Shown one piece after another: positions 8,105 through 17,517 of a DNA stretch of 64,000 nt. The notes beneath the pieces were generated by a model that worked only from the letters and a program-made list of their open reading frames with translations, made no database searches and was not told the DNA's origin. The stretch comes from Mycobacterium sp. 4858 (GTDB lineage: Bacteria; Actinomycetota; Actinomycetes; Mycobacteriales; Mycobacteriaceae), in contig NZ_LT968776.1 of the NCBI RefSeq assembly GCF_900240975.1, positions 3,159,092 to 3,223,091 on the forward strand, read 5' to 3'. Position numbers and translations under genes: made by a program. Positions within the stretch are counted from its first letter, which is position 1. Every line of letters begins with the position of its first letter.

Positions 8105-8110
8105 TATCGT
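8105..8110 (+). promoter_or_regulatory. -10 box for a probably leaderless transcript
   Basis: TATCGT ends 7 bp before the ATG at 8118 and no ribosome-binding site lies between. The transcript would begin at or next to the start codon. Confidence 0.5.
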
Positions 8111-8117
8111 GCGGGCC

Positions 8118-8561
8118 ATGGCACTCAAGGAATCCCGCGACATCGTCATCGAAGCCAGTCCGGAGGAGATCCTGGCCGTCATCGCCGATTTCGAAGCGAT
8201 GCCTGAATGGTCCGAACCCCATCAGAGTGCTGAAGTCCTCTCGAGAGGGGCCGACGGGCGGCCCGAACAGGTGAAGATGAAGGTGAAGGTCGCCGGGATC
8301 ACCGATGAGCAGGTGGTGGCCTACACCTGGGCGGCGGACGCGGTGAGCTGGAAGCTGGTGAGCTCCTCGCAGCAGAAGGCGCAGGACGGGAAGTACACCC
8401 TGATACCGCAGGGTGAGGCGACGCTGGTCAAGTTCGAGCTGCTGGCCGACCCGAACGTGCCCCTACCCGGTTTCGTCCTGAAACGCGCCGTCAAGGGCAC
8501 CATCGACTCGGCGACCAAGGCGCTGCGCGAGCGGGTGCTCAAGGTCAAGAAGGGGAACTAG
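8118..8561 (+). CDS. SRPBCC (START-like) family protein, Rv0854-like
   Basis: This 147-residue helix-grip protein begins MALKESRDIVIEASPEEILA, the signature opening of mycobacterial polyketide-cyclase/dehydrase-type SRPBCC proteins. The middle segment VKVAGITDEQVVAYTWAA and the C-terminal helix GFVLKRAVKGTIDSATKALRERV complete the fold, which forms a cavity for a hydrophobic ligand. No catalytic residues are known for this subgroup. An in-frame GTG lies 9 bp upstream, but the ATG matches the Rv0854 length and the -10 box. It precedes far by 5 bp and probably shares its transcript. Confidence 0.88.
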   Translation: MALKESRDIVIEASPEEILAVIADFEAMPEWSEPHQSAEVLSRGADGRPEQVKMKVKVAGITDEQVVAYTWAADAVSWKLVSSSQQKAQDGKYTLIPQGEATLVKFELLADPNVPLPGFVLKRAVKGTIDSATKALRERVLKVKKGN

Positions 8562-8566
8562 TCGCG

Positions 8567-9646
8567 GTGGGCGCCGGCGGGCCCCTGTCCGGGGTCAGGG
8601 TCATCGAGCTCGGCGGGATCGGACCGGGGCCGCACGCGGGGATGATGCTCGCTGACCTCGGGGCCGACGTGGTGCGGGTGCGCCGGCCCGGTGGCTTGGT
8701 GATGCCGGCGGAGGACCGCGATCTGCTGCACCGGGGGAAGCGGATCGTCGACCTCGACGTCAAGACGCAGCCGCAGGCGCTGCTGGATCTGGCCGCCAAA
8801 GCCGACGTGCTGCTGGACTGTTTCCGGCCGGGCACCTGCGAGCGACTCGGCATCGGGCCCGACGAGTGCGCGGCGGTCAATCCGCGGCTCATCTTCGCGC
8901 GGATCACCGGTTGGGGTCAGGACGGGCCGCTGGCCCAGACGGCGGGCCACGACATCAATTACCTGTCGCGGACCGGCGCGCTGTCCGCGCTGGGCTACGC
9001 CGACCGGCCCCCGATGCCGCCGCTGAACCTGGTCGCCGACTTCGGCGGCGGGTCGATGCTGGTGCTGCTCGGCATCGTGACCGCGCTGTACGAGCGGGAA
9101 CATTCGGGCAGGGGACAGGTCGTCGACGCGGCAATGGTGGACGGCGTCAGCCTGCTCGCCCAGATGATGTGGACCATGAAGTCGACCGGGTCGCTGCGCG
9201 ACCGGCGGGAATCATTCCTGCTCGACGGTGGCGCCCCGTTCTACCGCTGCTATGAAACCGCGGACGGCAAATACGTGGCCGTCGGCGCCATCGAGCCGCA
9301 ATTCTTCGCGGCGTTGCTGACCGGGCTGGGCCTGTCCACCGACGAGGTCCCCGGCCAGCTCGACACCGAGTCCTACCGGCAGATGCACGACGTCTTCACG
9401 CAACGGTTCGCCAGCCGGACCCGCGACGAATGGGTCGCCGTTTTCGCCGGCACCGACGCGTGCGTCACCCCGGTGCTGACATGGAACGAAGCGGCCGCCG
9501 ACGAGCACCTGAGGGCGCGGTCGACGATCGTCACCGCGCACGGGGTCGACCAGGCCGCACCCGGCCCGCGCTTCTCGCGCACCCCGGCCGCGCCGGTCGG
9601 GCGGCCGCCGGGCGCCACCACACCCCTTGCTGAAATCGACTGGTAG
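8567..9646 (+). CDS. far: CoA-transferase family III protein / fatty-acyl-CoA racemase (Rv0855-like)
   Basis: This 359-residue family III CoA-transferase is of the alpha-methylacyl-CoA racemase type. It opens with LSGVRVIELGGIGPGPHAGMMLADLGADVVRV. The catalytic His region GHDINYLSRTGALSALG and the Asp-containing loop near LNLVADFGGGSMLVLLGI match the His/Asp pair used by racemases to epimerise 2-methylacyl-CoA thioesters in branched-chain lipid oxidation. The start is GTG at 8567. It sits between SRPBCC genes and upstream of the fadA/fadB operon. The racemase role is inferred from M. tuberculosis Far/MCR relatives. Confidence 0.9.
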   Translation: MGAGGPLSGVRVIELGGIGPGPHAGMMLADLGADVVRVRRPGGLVMPAEDRDLLHRGKRIVDLDVKTQPQALLDLAAKADVLLDCFRPGTCERLGIGPDECAAVNPRLIFARITGWGQDGPLAQTAGHDINYLSRTGALSALGYADRPPMPPLNLVADFGGGSMLVLLGIVTALYEREHSGRGQVVDAAMVDGVSLLAQMMWTMKSTGSLRDRRESFLLDGGAPFYRCYETADGKYVAVGAIEPQFFAALLTGLGLSTDEVPGQLDTESYRQMHDVFTQRFASRTRDEWVAVFAGTDACVTPVLTWNEAAADEHLRARSTIVTAHGVDQAAPGPRFSRTPAAPVGRPPGATTPLAEIDW

Positions 9647-9690
9647 CCAGCGTATTACGTCGAACGGATCCACAGGGTGGGCGGCATTGC

Positions 9691-9696
9691 TAGGTT
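9691..9696 (+). promoter_or_regulatory. -10 box for a probably leaderless transcript
   Basis: TAGGTT ends 8 bp before the GTG start at 9705, with no ribosome-binding site between. Confidence 0.45.
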
Positions 9697-9704
9697 GAAC
9701 CTCA

Positions 9705-10160
9705 GTGGCCGTAAAAGCATCACGGGAATTTGTCGTCGACGCGCCGCCGGAAGTGGTTATGGAGGCGCTGACAGATGTCGGCGTCCTGTCGTCGTGGTCA
9801 CCGCTGCACAAACACATCGAGGTGATCGACCGTTATCCGGACGGCCGGCCCCACCACGTCGCCACCACGATCAAGATTCTGGGGCTGGTCGACAAAGAGA
9901 TCCTGGAATATCACTGGGGCCCCGATTGGGTCGTCTATGACGCCAAAGGCACCTCCCAGCAGCATGGTCAGCACGTCGAGTACAACCTCAAACCCGAGGG
10001 CCTCGACAAGACCCGGGTGCGCTTCGATGTCACGGTCGAACCCGGCCGGCCCATGCCCGCGTTCATCGTCCGGCGGGCCAGCGAAAGCGTTCTCGACTCG
10101 TCGGTGCGGGGACTGTGCGAATTGGTAAAGCAGATCCGCGGTTCATCCGACGCCGAATAG
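9705..10160 (+). CDS. SRPBCC family protein, Rv0856-like (tandem copy 1)
   Basis: This 151-residue START-like protein begins VAVKASREFVVDAPPEVVME from a GTG codon. It is a clear paralogue of the next gene: both share DAPPEV, LSSWSPLHK or VPSWSSVHK, a PDGRPHHV segment, the strand LEYHWGPDW, and the C-terminal YDKTRVRF-type strand. These proteins bind hydrophobic ligands in a helix-grip cavity; the ligand is unknown. M. tuberculosis carries the same tandem pair (Rv0856, Rv0857). Its own TAGGTT box suggests separate transcription from far. Confidence 0.88.
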   Translation: MAVKASREFVVDAPPEVVMEALTDVGVLSSWSPLHKHIEVIDRYPDGRPHHVATTIKILGLVDKEILEYHWGPDWVVYDAKGTSQQHGQHVEYNLKPEGLDKTRVRFDVTVEPGRPMPAFIVRRASESVLDSSVRGLCELVKQIRGSSDAE

Positions 10161-10197
10161 CCCGCGTTTTCTCCTTCGGCGGTGGCGAAGCGATTGC

Positions 10198-10203
10198 TAA
10201 CTT
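10198..10203 (+). promoter_or_regulatory. -10 box for a probably leaderless transcript
   Basis: TAACTT ends 7 bp before the GTG start at 10211. This also decides that start over the longer open frame, which begins at 10115 inside the preceding gene. Confidence 0.45.
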
Positions 10204-10210
10204 ATTAGCA

Positions 10211-10660
10211 GTGGCCGTTCAAGCGTCGTCGGAAATCGTCATCGACGCGCCTCCGGAAGTGATCATGGAGGCGCTGGCCGACATGGACGCGGTGCCGTCA
10301 TGGTCGTCGGTGCACAAGCGGGTCGAGGTCGTCGACAAGCACCCCGACGGCCGGCCCCACCACGTGAGGGTCACGATCGCGGTGACCGGCATCCACGACA
10401 CCGAATTGCTCGAATACCACTGGGGACCGGACTGGATGGTGTGGGACGCCCAGAAGACCGCCCAGCAACGCGGCCAGCACGGGGAGTACAGCCTCACCCG
10501 GGAGGGCTACGACAAGACCAGGGTGCGGTTCGCCATCACGGTCGAACCATTTGCTCCGCTGCCCGAGTTCTGGGTCAGCCGGGCCCGCAAGAAGATCCTG
10601 CACGCCGCGCTCGAGGGACTGCGCCAGCGCGTGATGGAGGGTTTCGGGCCCGCGACGTAG
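10211..10660 (+). CDS. SRPBCC family protein, Rv0857-like (tandem copy 2)
   Basis: This 149-residue paralogue of the preceding gene begins VAVQASSEIVIDAPPEVIME. The start is GTG at 10211, chosen because it aligns with the neighbour's start and is preceded by a -10 box at leaderless spacing. The open frame extends further upstream into the previous gene, which is not credible. The body repeats the PDGRPHHV and LEYHWGPDW strands. C-terminal residues PEFWVSRARKKILHAALEGL form the long helix that closes the ligand cavity. It converges with dapC, 8 bp between stops. Confidence 0.87.
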   Translation: MAVQASSEIVIDAPPEVIMEALADMDAVPSWSSVHKRVEVVDKHPDGRPHHVRVTIAVTGIHDTELLEYHWGPDWMVWDAQKTAQQRGQHGEYSLTREGYDKTRVRFAITVEPFAPLPEFWVSRARKKILHAALEGLRQRVMEGFGPAT

Positions 10661-10668
10661 CGCGCCGG

Positions 10669-11847
10669 TCACCGCAGGACGGCCAGCCGCCTGATCGCCT
10701 CGTCGAGGGTGTCCTCGCGTTTGCAAAAGGTGAAGCGCACCAAGTGATTCCACACGTCGGCTTGCGCCGAGGCGTGCGCGGCGGCCGGGTCGCAGAAGGG
10801 TGACAGCGGAATGGCCGCCACCCCGGCCTTTTCCGGCAGGGCCGCGCAGAATGCGGTGCTGTCGTCGTAGCCGAGCGGGCGCGGGTCCGCGCACAAGAAA
10901 TAGGTGCCGGCGCTGTCGTGCACCTCGAAGCCGACCTCCGACAACCCGGCGGCCAGCCGGTCGCGACGGTCCCGCAACGAGCGCCGCAGCCCGGCCACCC
11001 ACGCGTCCTCGGTGTCGAGCGCCAGGGCCACGGCCGGCTGGAACGGCGCGCCGCCGACGTAGCTCAAATACTGCTTTGCCGCCCGCACCCCGGCGATGAG
11101 TTGGGCTGGGCCGCAGGCCCATCCGATCTTCCAACCGGTGCAGTTGAACATCTTGGCCGCGCTGGAGATGGTGACCGTCCGCTCGGCCATGCCGTCGAAG
11201 CCGGCCAGCGGCAGGTGCCGGTGGCCGTCATACACCAGGTGCTCGTAAACCTCGTCGGTGATCACCAGGAGATCGGCGGCGACCGCGACGTCGGCGATGG
11301 CGGTCAGTTCGGCCGCGCTGAGCACCGTGCCGGTCGGGTTGTGCGGCGAGTTGACGATCAGCGCGCGGGTGCGTGGCGTGACGGCCCGGCGCAATGCGTC
11401 GGCATCCAGGGCGAAGCCGCGCCCGTGCGGGACCAGGGGGACGGCCACCCGGTGCGCGCCGGCCATCGCCACCACCGGCGAGTAGGAGTCGTAGAACGGC
11501 TCGATGAGCAGCACCTCCGAGCCGGGCTCGACCAGGCCCAGCACCGCGGACGCGATGGCCTCGGTCGCCCCGACCGTTACCAGCACCTCGGTGTCGGGGT
11601 CGTACTCGATGCCGAAGTGTCGCTGTCGCTGGGCGGCGATGGCGTGCCGCAGCGAGGCCACGCCGATGCCGGGCGGGTATTGATTGTTCCCCTCGGCGAT
11701 GGCGTCCTGGGCGGCCTTCAACATGGCGGCGGGCCCGTCCTCGTCAGGGAACCCCTGACCGAGGTTGACCGCGCCGACCCGCGCCGCCAGCGCCGACATC
11801 TCGGCGAACACCGTGGTCGCGTAGGGACGCAGTCGCGACACCGTCAT
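10669..11847 (-). CDS. dapC: N-succinyldiaminopimelate aminotransferase (PLP fold type I)
   Basis: This 392-residue class I/II aminotransferase begins MTVSRLRPYATTVFAEMSAL and contains VNLGQGFPDEDGP, VNSPHNPTG, the Asp of VITDEVYEHLVYDG, and the Schiff-base lysine in ISSAAKMFNCTGWKIGWA. It matches M. tuberculosis DapC (Rv0858c), which transfers an amino group from glutamate to N-succinyl-2-amino-6-ketopimelate in lysine and meso-diaminopimelate synthesis for the cell wall. Related kynurenine/methionine aminotransferases share these motifs, so substrate identity rests on synteny. The ATG at 11847 was chosen over a 33-codon upstream extension because a TAAGCT box lies just before it. It diverges from fadA. 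Confidence 0.88.
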   Translation of the reverse strand: MTVSRLRPYATTVFAEMSALAARVGAVNLGQGFPDEDGPAAMLKAAQDAIAEGNNQYPPGIGVASLRHAIAAQRQRHFGIEYDPDTEVLVTVGATEAIASAVLGLVEPGSEVLLIEPFYDSYSPVVAMAGAHRVAVPLVPHGRGFALDADALRRAVTPRTRALIVNSPHNPTGTVLSAAELTAIADVAVAADLLVITDEVYEHLVYDGHRHLPLAGFDGMAERTVTISSAAKMFNCTGWKIGWACGPAQLIAGVRAAKQYLSYVGGAPFQPAVALALDTEDAWVAGLRRSLRDRRDRLAAGLSEVGFEVHDSAGTYFLCADPRPLGYDDSTAFCAALPEKAGVAAIPLSPFCDPAAAHASAQADVWNHLVRFTFCKREDTLDEAIRRLAVLR

Positions 11848-11855
11848 GCCGGTCG

Positions 11856-11861
11856 AGCTTA
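11856..11861 (-). promoter_or_regulatory. -10 box for dapC (probably leaderless)
   Basis: TAAGCT on the minus strand ends 8 bp upstream of the dapC ATG, with no ribosome-binding site between. Confidence 0.45.
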
Positions 11862-11942
11862 GGGGGCGCGCGGCTCGCGTGTGCGGCCGGCCACATACTC
11901 GGCGGCCACCCGCCGCGTCGGGGCTGACCAGCGGCGATCGGC

Positions 11943-11995
11943 CCAACCAACAGGTTGGCCGGGCACTTTGTTAGGGTGCGGTATCTGGACCTAAC
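11943..11995. promoter_or_regulatory. fadAB upstream region with two inverted repeats
   Basis: CCAACC-aaca-GGTTGG (11943-11958) is a perfect 6-bp inverted repeat. GTTAGG (11970-11975) and CCTAAC (11990-11995) form a second, with a 14-bp spacer. Both lie 45 to 95 bp upstream of fadA, with an AT-rich CTTTAATAC after them. These are plausible operator sites for control of the beta-oxidation operon. No regulator is known to me. Confidence 0.4.
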
Positions 11996-12038
11996 CTTTA
12001 ATACGGATCCGAAACCCACTCGCGAAGAGGAACTCGAC

Positions 12039-13250
<1,212 letters not shown>

Positions 13251-13254
13251 GACC

Positions 13255-15411
13255 ATGGCAGAGAACACCATTGCGTGGGACAAGGATGCCGACGGCATCG
13301 TCACGCTGACGCTCGACGACCCCACCGGGTCGGCGAACGTGATGAACGAACACTACAAGGAATCGATGCACAAGGCCGTGAAAGAGTTGGCACGCCTTGT
13401 CGCAGAAGAGCCAGATTCGGTCACCGGCGTGGTAATCACCAGTGCGAAGAAGACGTTCTTCGCCGGCGGGGACCTCAAGAGCATGATCACCGCCGGCCCC
13501 GAGAACGCCGGGGACGTCTTCACCGAGGTCGAGGAGATCAAGCGCGACCTGCGTGTCCTGGAGACCCTGGGCAAGCCGGTGGTGGCCGCCATCAACGGCG
13601 CCGCGCTCGGCGGCGGCCTGGAGATCGCGCTGGCCTGTCACCACCGCATCGCCGCCGACGTCAAGGGCCTCGTGGTGGGTTTGCCCGAAGTGACGCTGGG
13701 CCTGCTGCCCGGCGGTGGCGGGGTGACCCGTACCGTGCGGATGTTCGGCATCCAGAACGCCTTCATGAACGTTCTGTCGCAGGGCACCCGGTTCAGGCCG
13801 GACAAGGCCAAGGAGATGGGACTGGTCGACGAGCTCGTCGGCTCGGTCGAGGAACTGGTGCCGGCCGCCAAGGCATGGATCAAGGCGAACCCCGACGCGC
13901 ACACCCAGCCGTGGGATGCCAAGGGCTACAAGATGCCCGGCGGCACCCCGTCCAGCCCGGCGCTGGCCGGCATCCTGCCGTCGTTCCCCGCGCTGCTGCG
14001 CAAGCAGCTCAAGGGCGCGCCGATGCCGGCGCCGCGGGCCATCCTGGACGCGGCCGTCGAGGGTGCGCAGGTGGACTTCGACACCGCGAGCCGCATCGAG
14101 AGCCGTTACTTCACCTCGCTGGTCACCGGTCAGGTCGCCAAGAACATGATCCAGGCGTTCTTCTTCGACCTGCAGCACATCAACGGCGGCGGCTCGCGCC
14201 CCGACGGCATCGAGCCGGTCAAGATCAACAAGATCGGTGTGCTGGGCGCGGGCATGATGGGCGCCGGCATCGCCTACGTATCGGCCAAGGCCGGCTTCGA
14301 CGTGGTGCTCAAGGACGTCAGCATCGAAGCCGCCCAGAAGGGCAAGGGCTACTCGGAAAAGCTTGAGGCCAAGGCGCTTCAGCGCGGCAAGACCACCGAG
14401 GAGAAGAGCAAGGCGCTGCTGGACCGCATCACGCCGTCCGCCGACCCCGCCGACTTCAAGGGCGTCGACTTCGTGATCGAGGCGGTGTTCGAGAACCAGG
14501 ACCTCAAGCACAAGGTGTTCGGCGAGATCGAGGACATCGTCGAGCCGAACGCGCTGCTGGGATCCAACACCTCGACGCTGCCGATCACCGGTCTGGCGAC
14601 CGGCGTGAAGCGCCAGGAGGACTTCATCGGGATCCACTTCTTCTCACCGGTGGACAAGATGCCGTTGGTCGAAATCATCAAGGGCGAGAAGACTTCTGAC
14701 GAGGCGCTGGCCCGGGTGTTCGACTACACGCTGGCCATCGGCAAGACCCCGATCGTCGTTAACGACAGCCGCGGCTTCTTCACCTCCCGTGTCATCGGCA
14801 CCTTCGTCAACGAGGCGCTGGCGATGCTGGGCGAGGGTGTCGAACCGGCCAGCATCGAGCACGCCGGCTCGCAGGCCGGCTACCCGGCGCCGCCGCTGCA
14901 GCTGTCCGACGAGCTCAACCTCGAGCTGATGCACAAGATCGCGGCCGCGACCCGTAAGGGCGTCGAGGACGCGGGCGGCACCTACGAGCCGCACCCGGCC
15001 GAGGCGGTCGTGGAGAAGATGATCGAGATCGGACGCCCGTCGCGGCTCAAGGGCGCGGGCTTCTACGAGTACGTCGACGGCAAGCGCACCCAGCTCTGGC
15101 CGGGCCTGCGGGAGACGTTCAAGTCCGGCAGCGCGGAGATCCCGTTGCAGGACATGATCGACCGGATGCTGTTCGCCGAGGCGCTGGAAACCCAGAAGTG
15201 CCTCGACGAGGGCGTGCTGACGTCGACCGCCGACGCCAACATCGGTTCGATCATGGGCATCGGCTTCCCGCCGTACACCGGTGGTAGCGCGCAGTTCATC
15301 GTCGGCTACTCCGGTGCGGGCGGTACGGGCAAGGAAGCCTTCGTGGCGCGGGCCCGCGAGCTTGCCGCCAAGTACGGCGACCGCTTCCTGCCGCCGGATT
15401 CGCTGACGTAG
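13255..15411 (+). CDS. fadB: Trifunctional complex alpha subunit: enoyl-CoA hydratase / 3-hydroxyacyl-CoA dehydrogenase
   Basis: This 718-residue FadB protein begins MAENTIAWDKDADGIVTLTL. The N-terminal crotonase domain (about 1-310) has the oxyanion loop FFAGGDLKSM and the catalytic-glutamate region INGAALGGGLEIALACHHR. The NAD-binding domain begins at about 325 with KIGVLGAGMMGAGIAYVS. The dehydrogenase catalytic histidine is in FIGIHFFSPVDKMPLVEI, and two C-terminal 3HCDH domains follow. It hydrates and then oxidises enoyl-CoA and passes the product to FadA. It follows fadA after 4 bp and is followed by a strong terminator. It matches Rv0860 by order and size. Confidence 0.96.
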   Translation: MAENTIAWDKDADGIVTLTLDDPTGSANVMNEHYKESMHKAVKELARLVAEEPDSVTGVVITSAKKTFFAGGDLKSMITAGPENAGDVFTEVEEIKRDLRVLETLGKPVVAAINGAALGGGLEIALACHHRIAADVKGLVVGLPEVTLGLLPGGGGVTRTVRMFGIQNAFMNVLSQGTRFRPDKAKEMGLVDELVGSVEELVPAAKAWIKANPDAHTQPWDAKGYKMPGGTPSSPALAGILPSFPALLRKQLKGAPMPAPRAILDAAVEGAQVDFDTASRIESRYFTSLVTGQVAKNMIQAFFFDLQHINGGGSRPDGIEPVKINKIGVLGAGMMGAGIAYVSAKAGFDVVLKDVSIEAAQKGKGYSEKLEAKALQRGKTTEEKSKALLDRITPSADPADFKGVDFVIEAVFENQDLKHKVFGEIEDIVEPNALLGSNTSTLPITGLATGVKRQEDFIGIHFFSPVDKMPLVEIIKGEKTSDEALARVFDYTLAIGKTPIVVNDSRGFFTSRVIGTFVNEALAMLGEGVEPASIEHAGSQAGYPAPPLQLSDELNLELMHKIAAATRKGVEDAGGTYEPHPAEAVVEKMIEIGRPSRLKGAGFYEYVDGKRTQLWPGLRETFKSGSAEIPLQDMIDRMLFAEALETQKCLDEGVLTSTADANIGSIMGIGFPPYTGGSAQFIVGYSGAGGTGKEAFVARARELAAKYGDRFLPPDSLT

Positions 15412-15425
15412 TTCCAGCAGTCGCG

Positions 15426-15459
15426 AAAGCCCCCGAAGCGCTTGTCTTCGGGGGCTTTT
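15426..15459 (+). terminator. Intrinsic terminator after fadB
   Basis: AAAGCCCCCGAAG (15426-15438) pairs perfectly with CTTCGGGGGCTTT (15446-15458) across a 7-nt loop, with a T run at the end of the right arm. It lies 15 bp after the fadB stop. It marks the right edge of the conserved block and the left edge of the lower-GC cassette. Confidence 0.88.
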
Positions 15460-15491
15460 GCATTGCGGCAGGTGGTTATTGGATGGAGGTT

Positions 15492-17240
15492 CTACGTACT
15501 TGACTGGTCCACAATGCTTGTGACTCGGCCGCCGATCGGTGCTTTGCATCGCGGGTCTGTGTGTACATCGACAACAGCCGGACCAGCAACGGTCATCGCG
15601 GCCGACAACGCTTCTTGCACTTCCGATTCTTCTTCGACCCGCCGTCCGTATGCCCCCATAGCACGAGCAATCGCAGCGAAGTTGGTAGGGGGCAACGATA
15701 TTTCGTTGGCTCTGTAGCCACACTGCGTCATACCTTGGTCAATCATGCCGTAGCCAGAATCGTTGAGGACGACCCACACCGCTGGAATCCGGTACTGCAC
15801 GGCGGTGCTGATCTCGTTGTTCATCAGCATGGTGCCGTCACCGACAAGCGCAACGGCCTTGCGACCGGATGCGTACGCGCTGCCAAGCACACCTGTGCCC
15901 GCGTGTCCCATCGAGGCAAACGACGTGCTGATCCGGTACCGCCCGGGAGAATTGAAACGCAGTCGTTGAGTCGCCCACGCGAATGCGTTGCCTGCCTCTG
16001 CCAGAACGATGGCGGAACTCTCTTCAACAACGACACGTTGCACCGCCTGCATCAGCAGTTGAGGTCGTACGGGACCCGCGCAGAGGTGGTCTGGCGGCGG
16101 TGCTACAGGAGTCGAGATTCCGAGGTGCCACGAACGGGACCTGTTAGTCTCGGCCTCCAACGTCGTCCGTCCCAAAGCCGTCAGCAGCTCGGCAAGGAAT
16201 GTGCCAATCTCGCTGTGAACGGCGATCGTTGGAATGTCAGGGTATGAAGCACCTGGCACAGTCGGGTCGATGTCCACGTGGATCAATCCCCTCGGGGGGA
16301 TCATCTCGGGGTTCCAGAACGAGGTCATCTCGCCGAGGCGCGAACCGAGCACCAAAACGCGCTCCGGGCGGTGCTCGCGCATGAATTCGAGCACGGCTCG
16401 GTCGCCGCCGAACCCGGTCACGCCGACGAAGAGGGGATGGCTCTCCGGGAATATTCCCTTCGCGCGTGGTGAACAAAACACCGGTGCATCAATACGTTCG
16501 ACGAGTTCGTACACTTCCTTGGCCGCATGCCGTGCCCCGAAGCCGAGCCAAATCGCCGCCCGTTCCTTGCGCAGGATGTCGGCGCAGGAGCGCACGTCTT
16601 CAGGCGCGGCCCGCGGATGAACGGTCTGTACCGGCGGGGCGTTGACCGACACGGAGGCAGGCGATTTTTGTATCGCAACCGAAAAGCTGACGTGGGCGAC
16701 GAAGCTTCCTTTTCGTTGTAGCCCCTCTGCCAGCTTCCGGCGGATCTCGACCAGATCGGAGCTTGCTTCCACGATGACCCCGTAATGGAATAGGGGACCT
16801 GCAGCAAACATGTCTACGCCCAATGTTTGGGGGGTCGTCTCCTGCATAGGTGTCCGATTAACTTGCGAGATAGTCGTACAACCGGACACCAAAATCACCT
16901 TCGCGCCGTCGCTGCGGGCTGCCAGCAATCCCGTTAGCGCATTTGTGATGCCGGGACCGCTGGTGACACAAACGGCGACTGGCGAGCCAGAGGTGAGATA
17001 TGCCTCAGTCGCGGCAAACGCCGCACCCGCCTCGTGACGGAAGTGTATGAGACGAATGCGGCTGTGCTCCAATGCATCCCAGAGCGGAGCGATGGCACCT
17101 CCGCAGATCCCGAATGCCGCTGTCACGCCCAGGTCGGCCAACATGGTTACCAGAGCTTCCGCAACGGTGCCGCGCGTGGCCGGTGCGGGAGGGATGACGT
17201 CATACTGCCGCTGCGTCCGCGTCGATTGAGCAGTCAACAT
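15492..17240 (-). CDS. ThDP-dependent enzyme, acetolactate-synthase-like
   Basis: This 582-residue protein is of the ThDP carboligase/decarboxylase superfamily. The N-terminal PYR domain has GICGGAIAPLWDALE and the activating glutamate in HFRHEAGAAFAATEAY (Glu70). A central domain follows, then the PP domain with VGDGTMLMNNEISTAVQYR and VVLNDSGYGMI. The residues FASMGHAGTGVLGSAYASG match the acetolactate synthase and ScyA-like acyloin synthase groups. The ATG at 17240 has AGGAG 6 bp upstream, so the long upstream extension is not used. GC is visibly lower than in the neighbours. The gene diverges from an MFS exporter, suggesting synthesis and export of a 2-hydroxyketone-type product. The substrates are unknown, and no ilvN or pathway partner is adjacent. 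Confidence 0.85.
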   Translation of the reverse strand: MLTAQSTRTQRQYDVIPPAPATRGTVAEALVTMLADLGVTAAFGICGGAIAPLWDALEHSRIRLIHFRHEAGAAFAATEAYLTSGSPVAVCVTSGPGITNALTGLLAARSDGAKVILVSGCTTISQVNRTPMQETTPQTLGVDMFAAGPLFHYGVIVEASSDLVEIRRKLAEGLQRKGSFVAHVSFSVAIQKSPASVSVNAPPVQTVHPRAAPEDVRSCADILRKERAAIWLGFGARHAAKEVYELVERIDAPVFCSPRAKGIFPESHPLFVGVTGFGGDRAVLEFMREHRPERVLVLGSRLGEMTSFWNPEMIPPRGLIHVDIDPTVPGASYPDIPTIAVHSEIGTFLAELLTALGRTTLEAETNRSRSWHLGISTPVAPPPDHLCAGPVRPQLLMQAVQRVVVEESSAIVLAEAGNAFAWATQRLRFNSPGRYRISTSFASMGHAGTGVLGSAYASGRKAVALVGDGTMLMNNEISTAVQYRIPAVWVVLNDSGYGMIDQGMTQCGYRANEISLPPTNFAAIARAMGAYGRRVEEESEVQEALSAAMTVAGPAVVDVHTDPRCKAPIGGRVTSIVDQSST

Positions 17241-17312
17241 ATGCGGCTCCTGTCGGAGTTGGGCCATGCAGGACGTCGTTGTTGACTGCGAATCGTCTAC
17301 AGCTTTGCCTAA

Positions 17313-17338
17313 GGTGTTGACACGGTGGTAAACACCGT
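17313..17338. promoter_or_regulatory. Inverted repeats in the ThDP/MFS divergent promoter
   Basis: GGTGTT (17313-17318) and AACACC (17331-17336) form one inverted repeat. Overlapping it, ACGGTG (17322-17327) and CACCGT (17333-17338) form a second with a 5-bp centre. A TTGACA overlaps at 17317-17322. The site lies 73 bp from the ThDP start and about 180 bp from the MFS start. It is a good operator candidate, although no regulator gene is in the cassette. Confidence 0.45.
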
Positions 17339-17517
17339 CGGGCGGGCTCGTTACGATCGTCACGAAGTAGTTGCGCAATGTCAGGTAGATGTCAGCCGAG
17401 CGGAGCGCCGTTCTGTCACGCCGCGTGGCGAGCGCGAGGCAATCGATGCGCAAACCGCGTCGTCGGATGGACTCACTTACACTGCGAATCAGCGACTTTG
17501 GGCTGACAATAGCTCGC

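Noticed and set aside
10115..10210. Upstream start for the second tandem SRPBCC gene
   Set aside because: It would overlap the previous gene and break alignment with the paralogue; GTG at 10211 fits both the alignment and the -10 box.
17389..17517. Extended N-terminus of the MFS exporter
   Set aside because: The extra residues are basic and would precede TM1 without family support; it would also place the start inside the likely promoter, although ATG 17467 remains possible.
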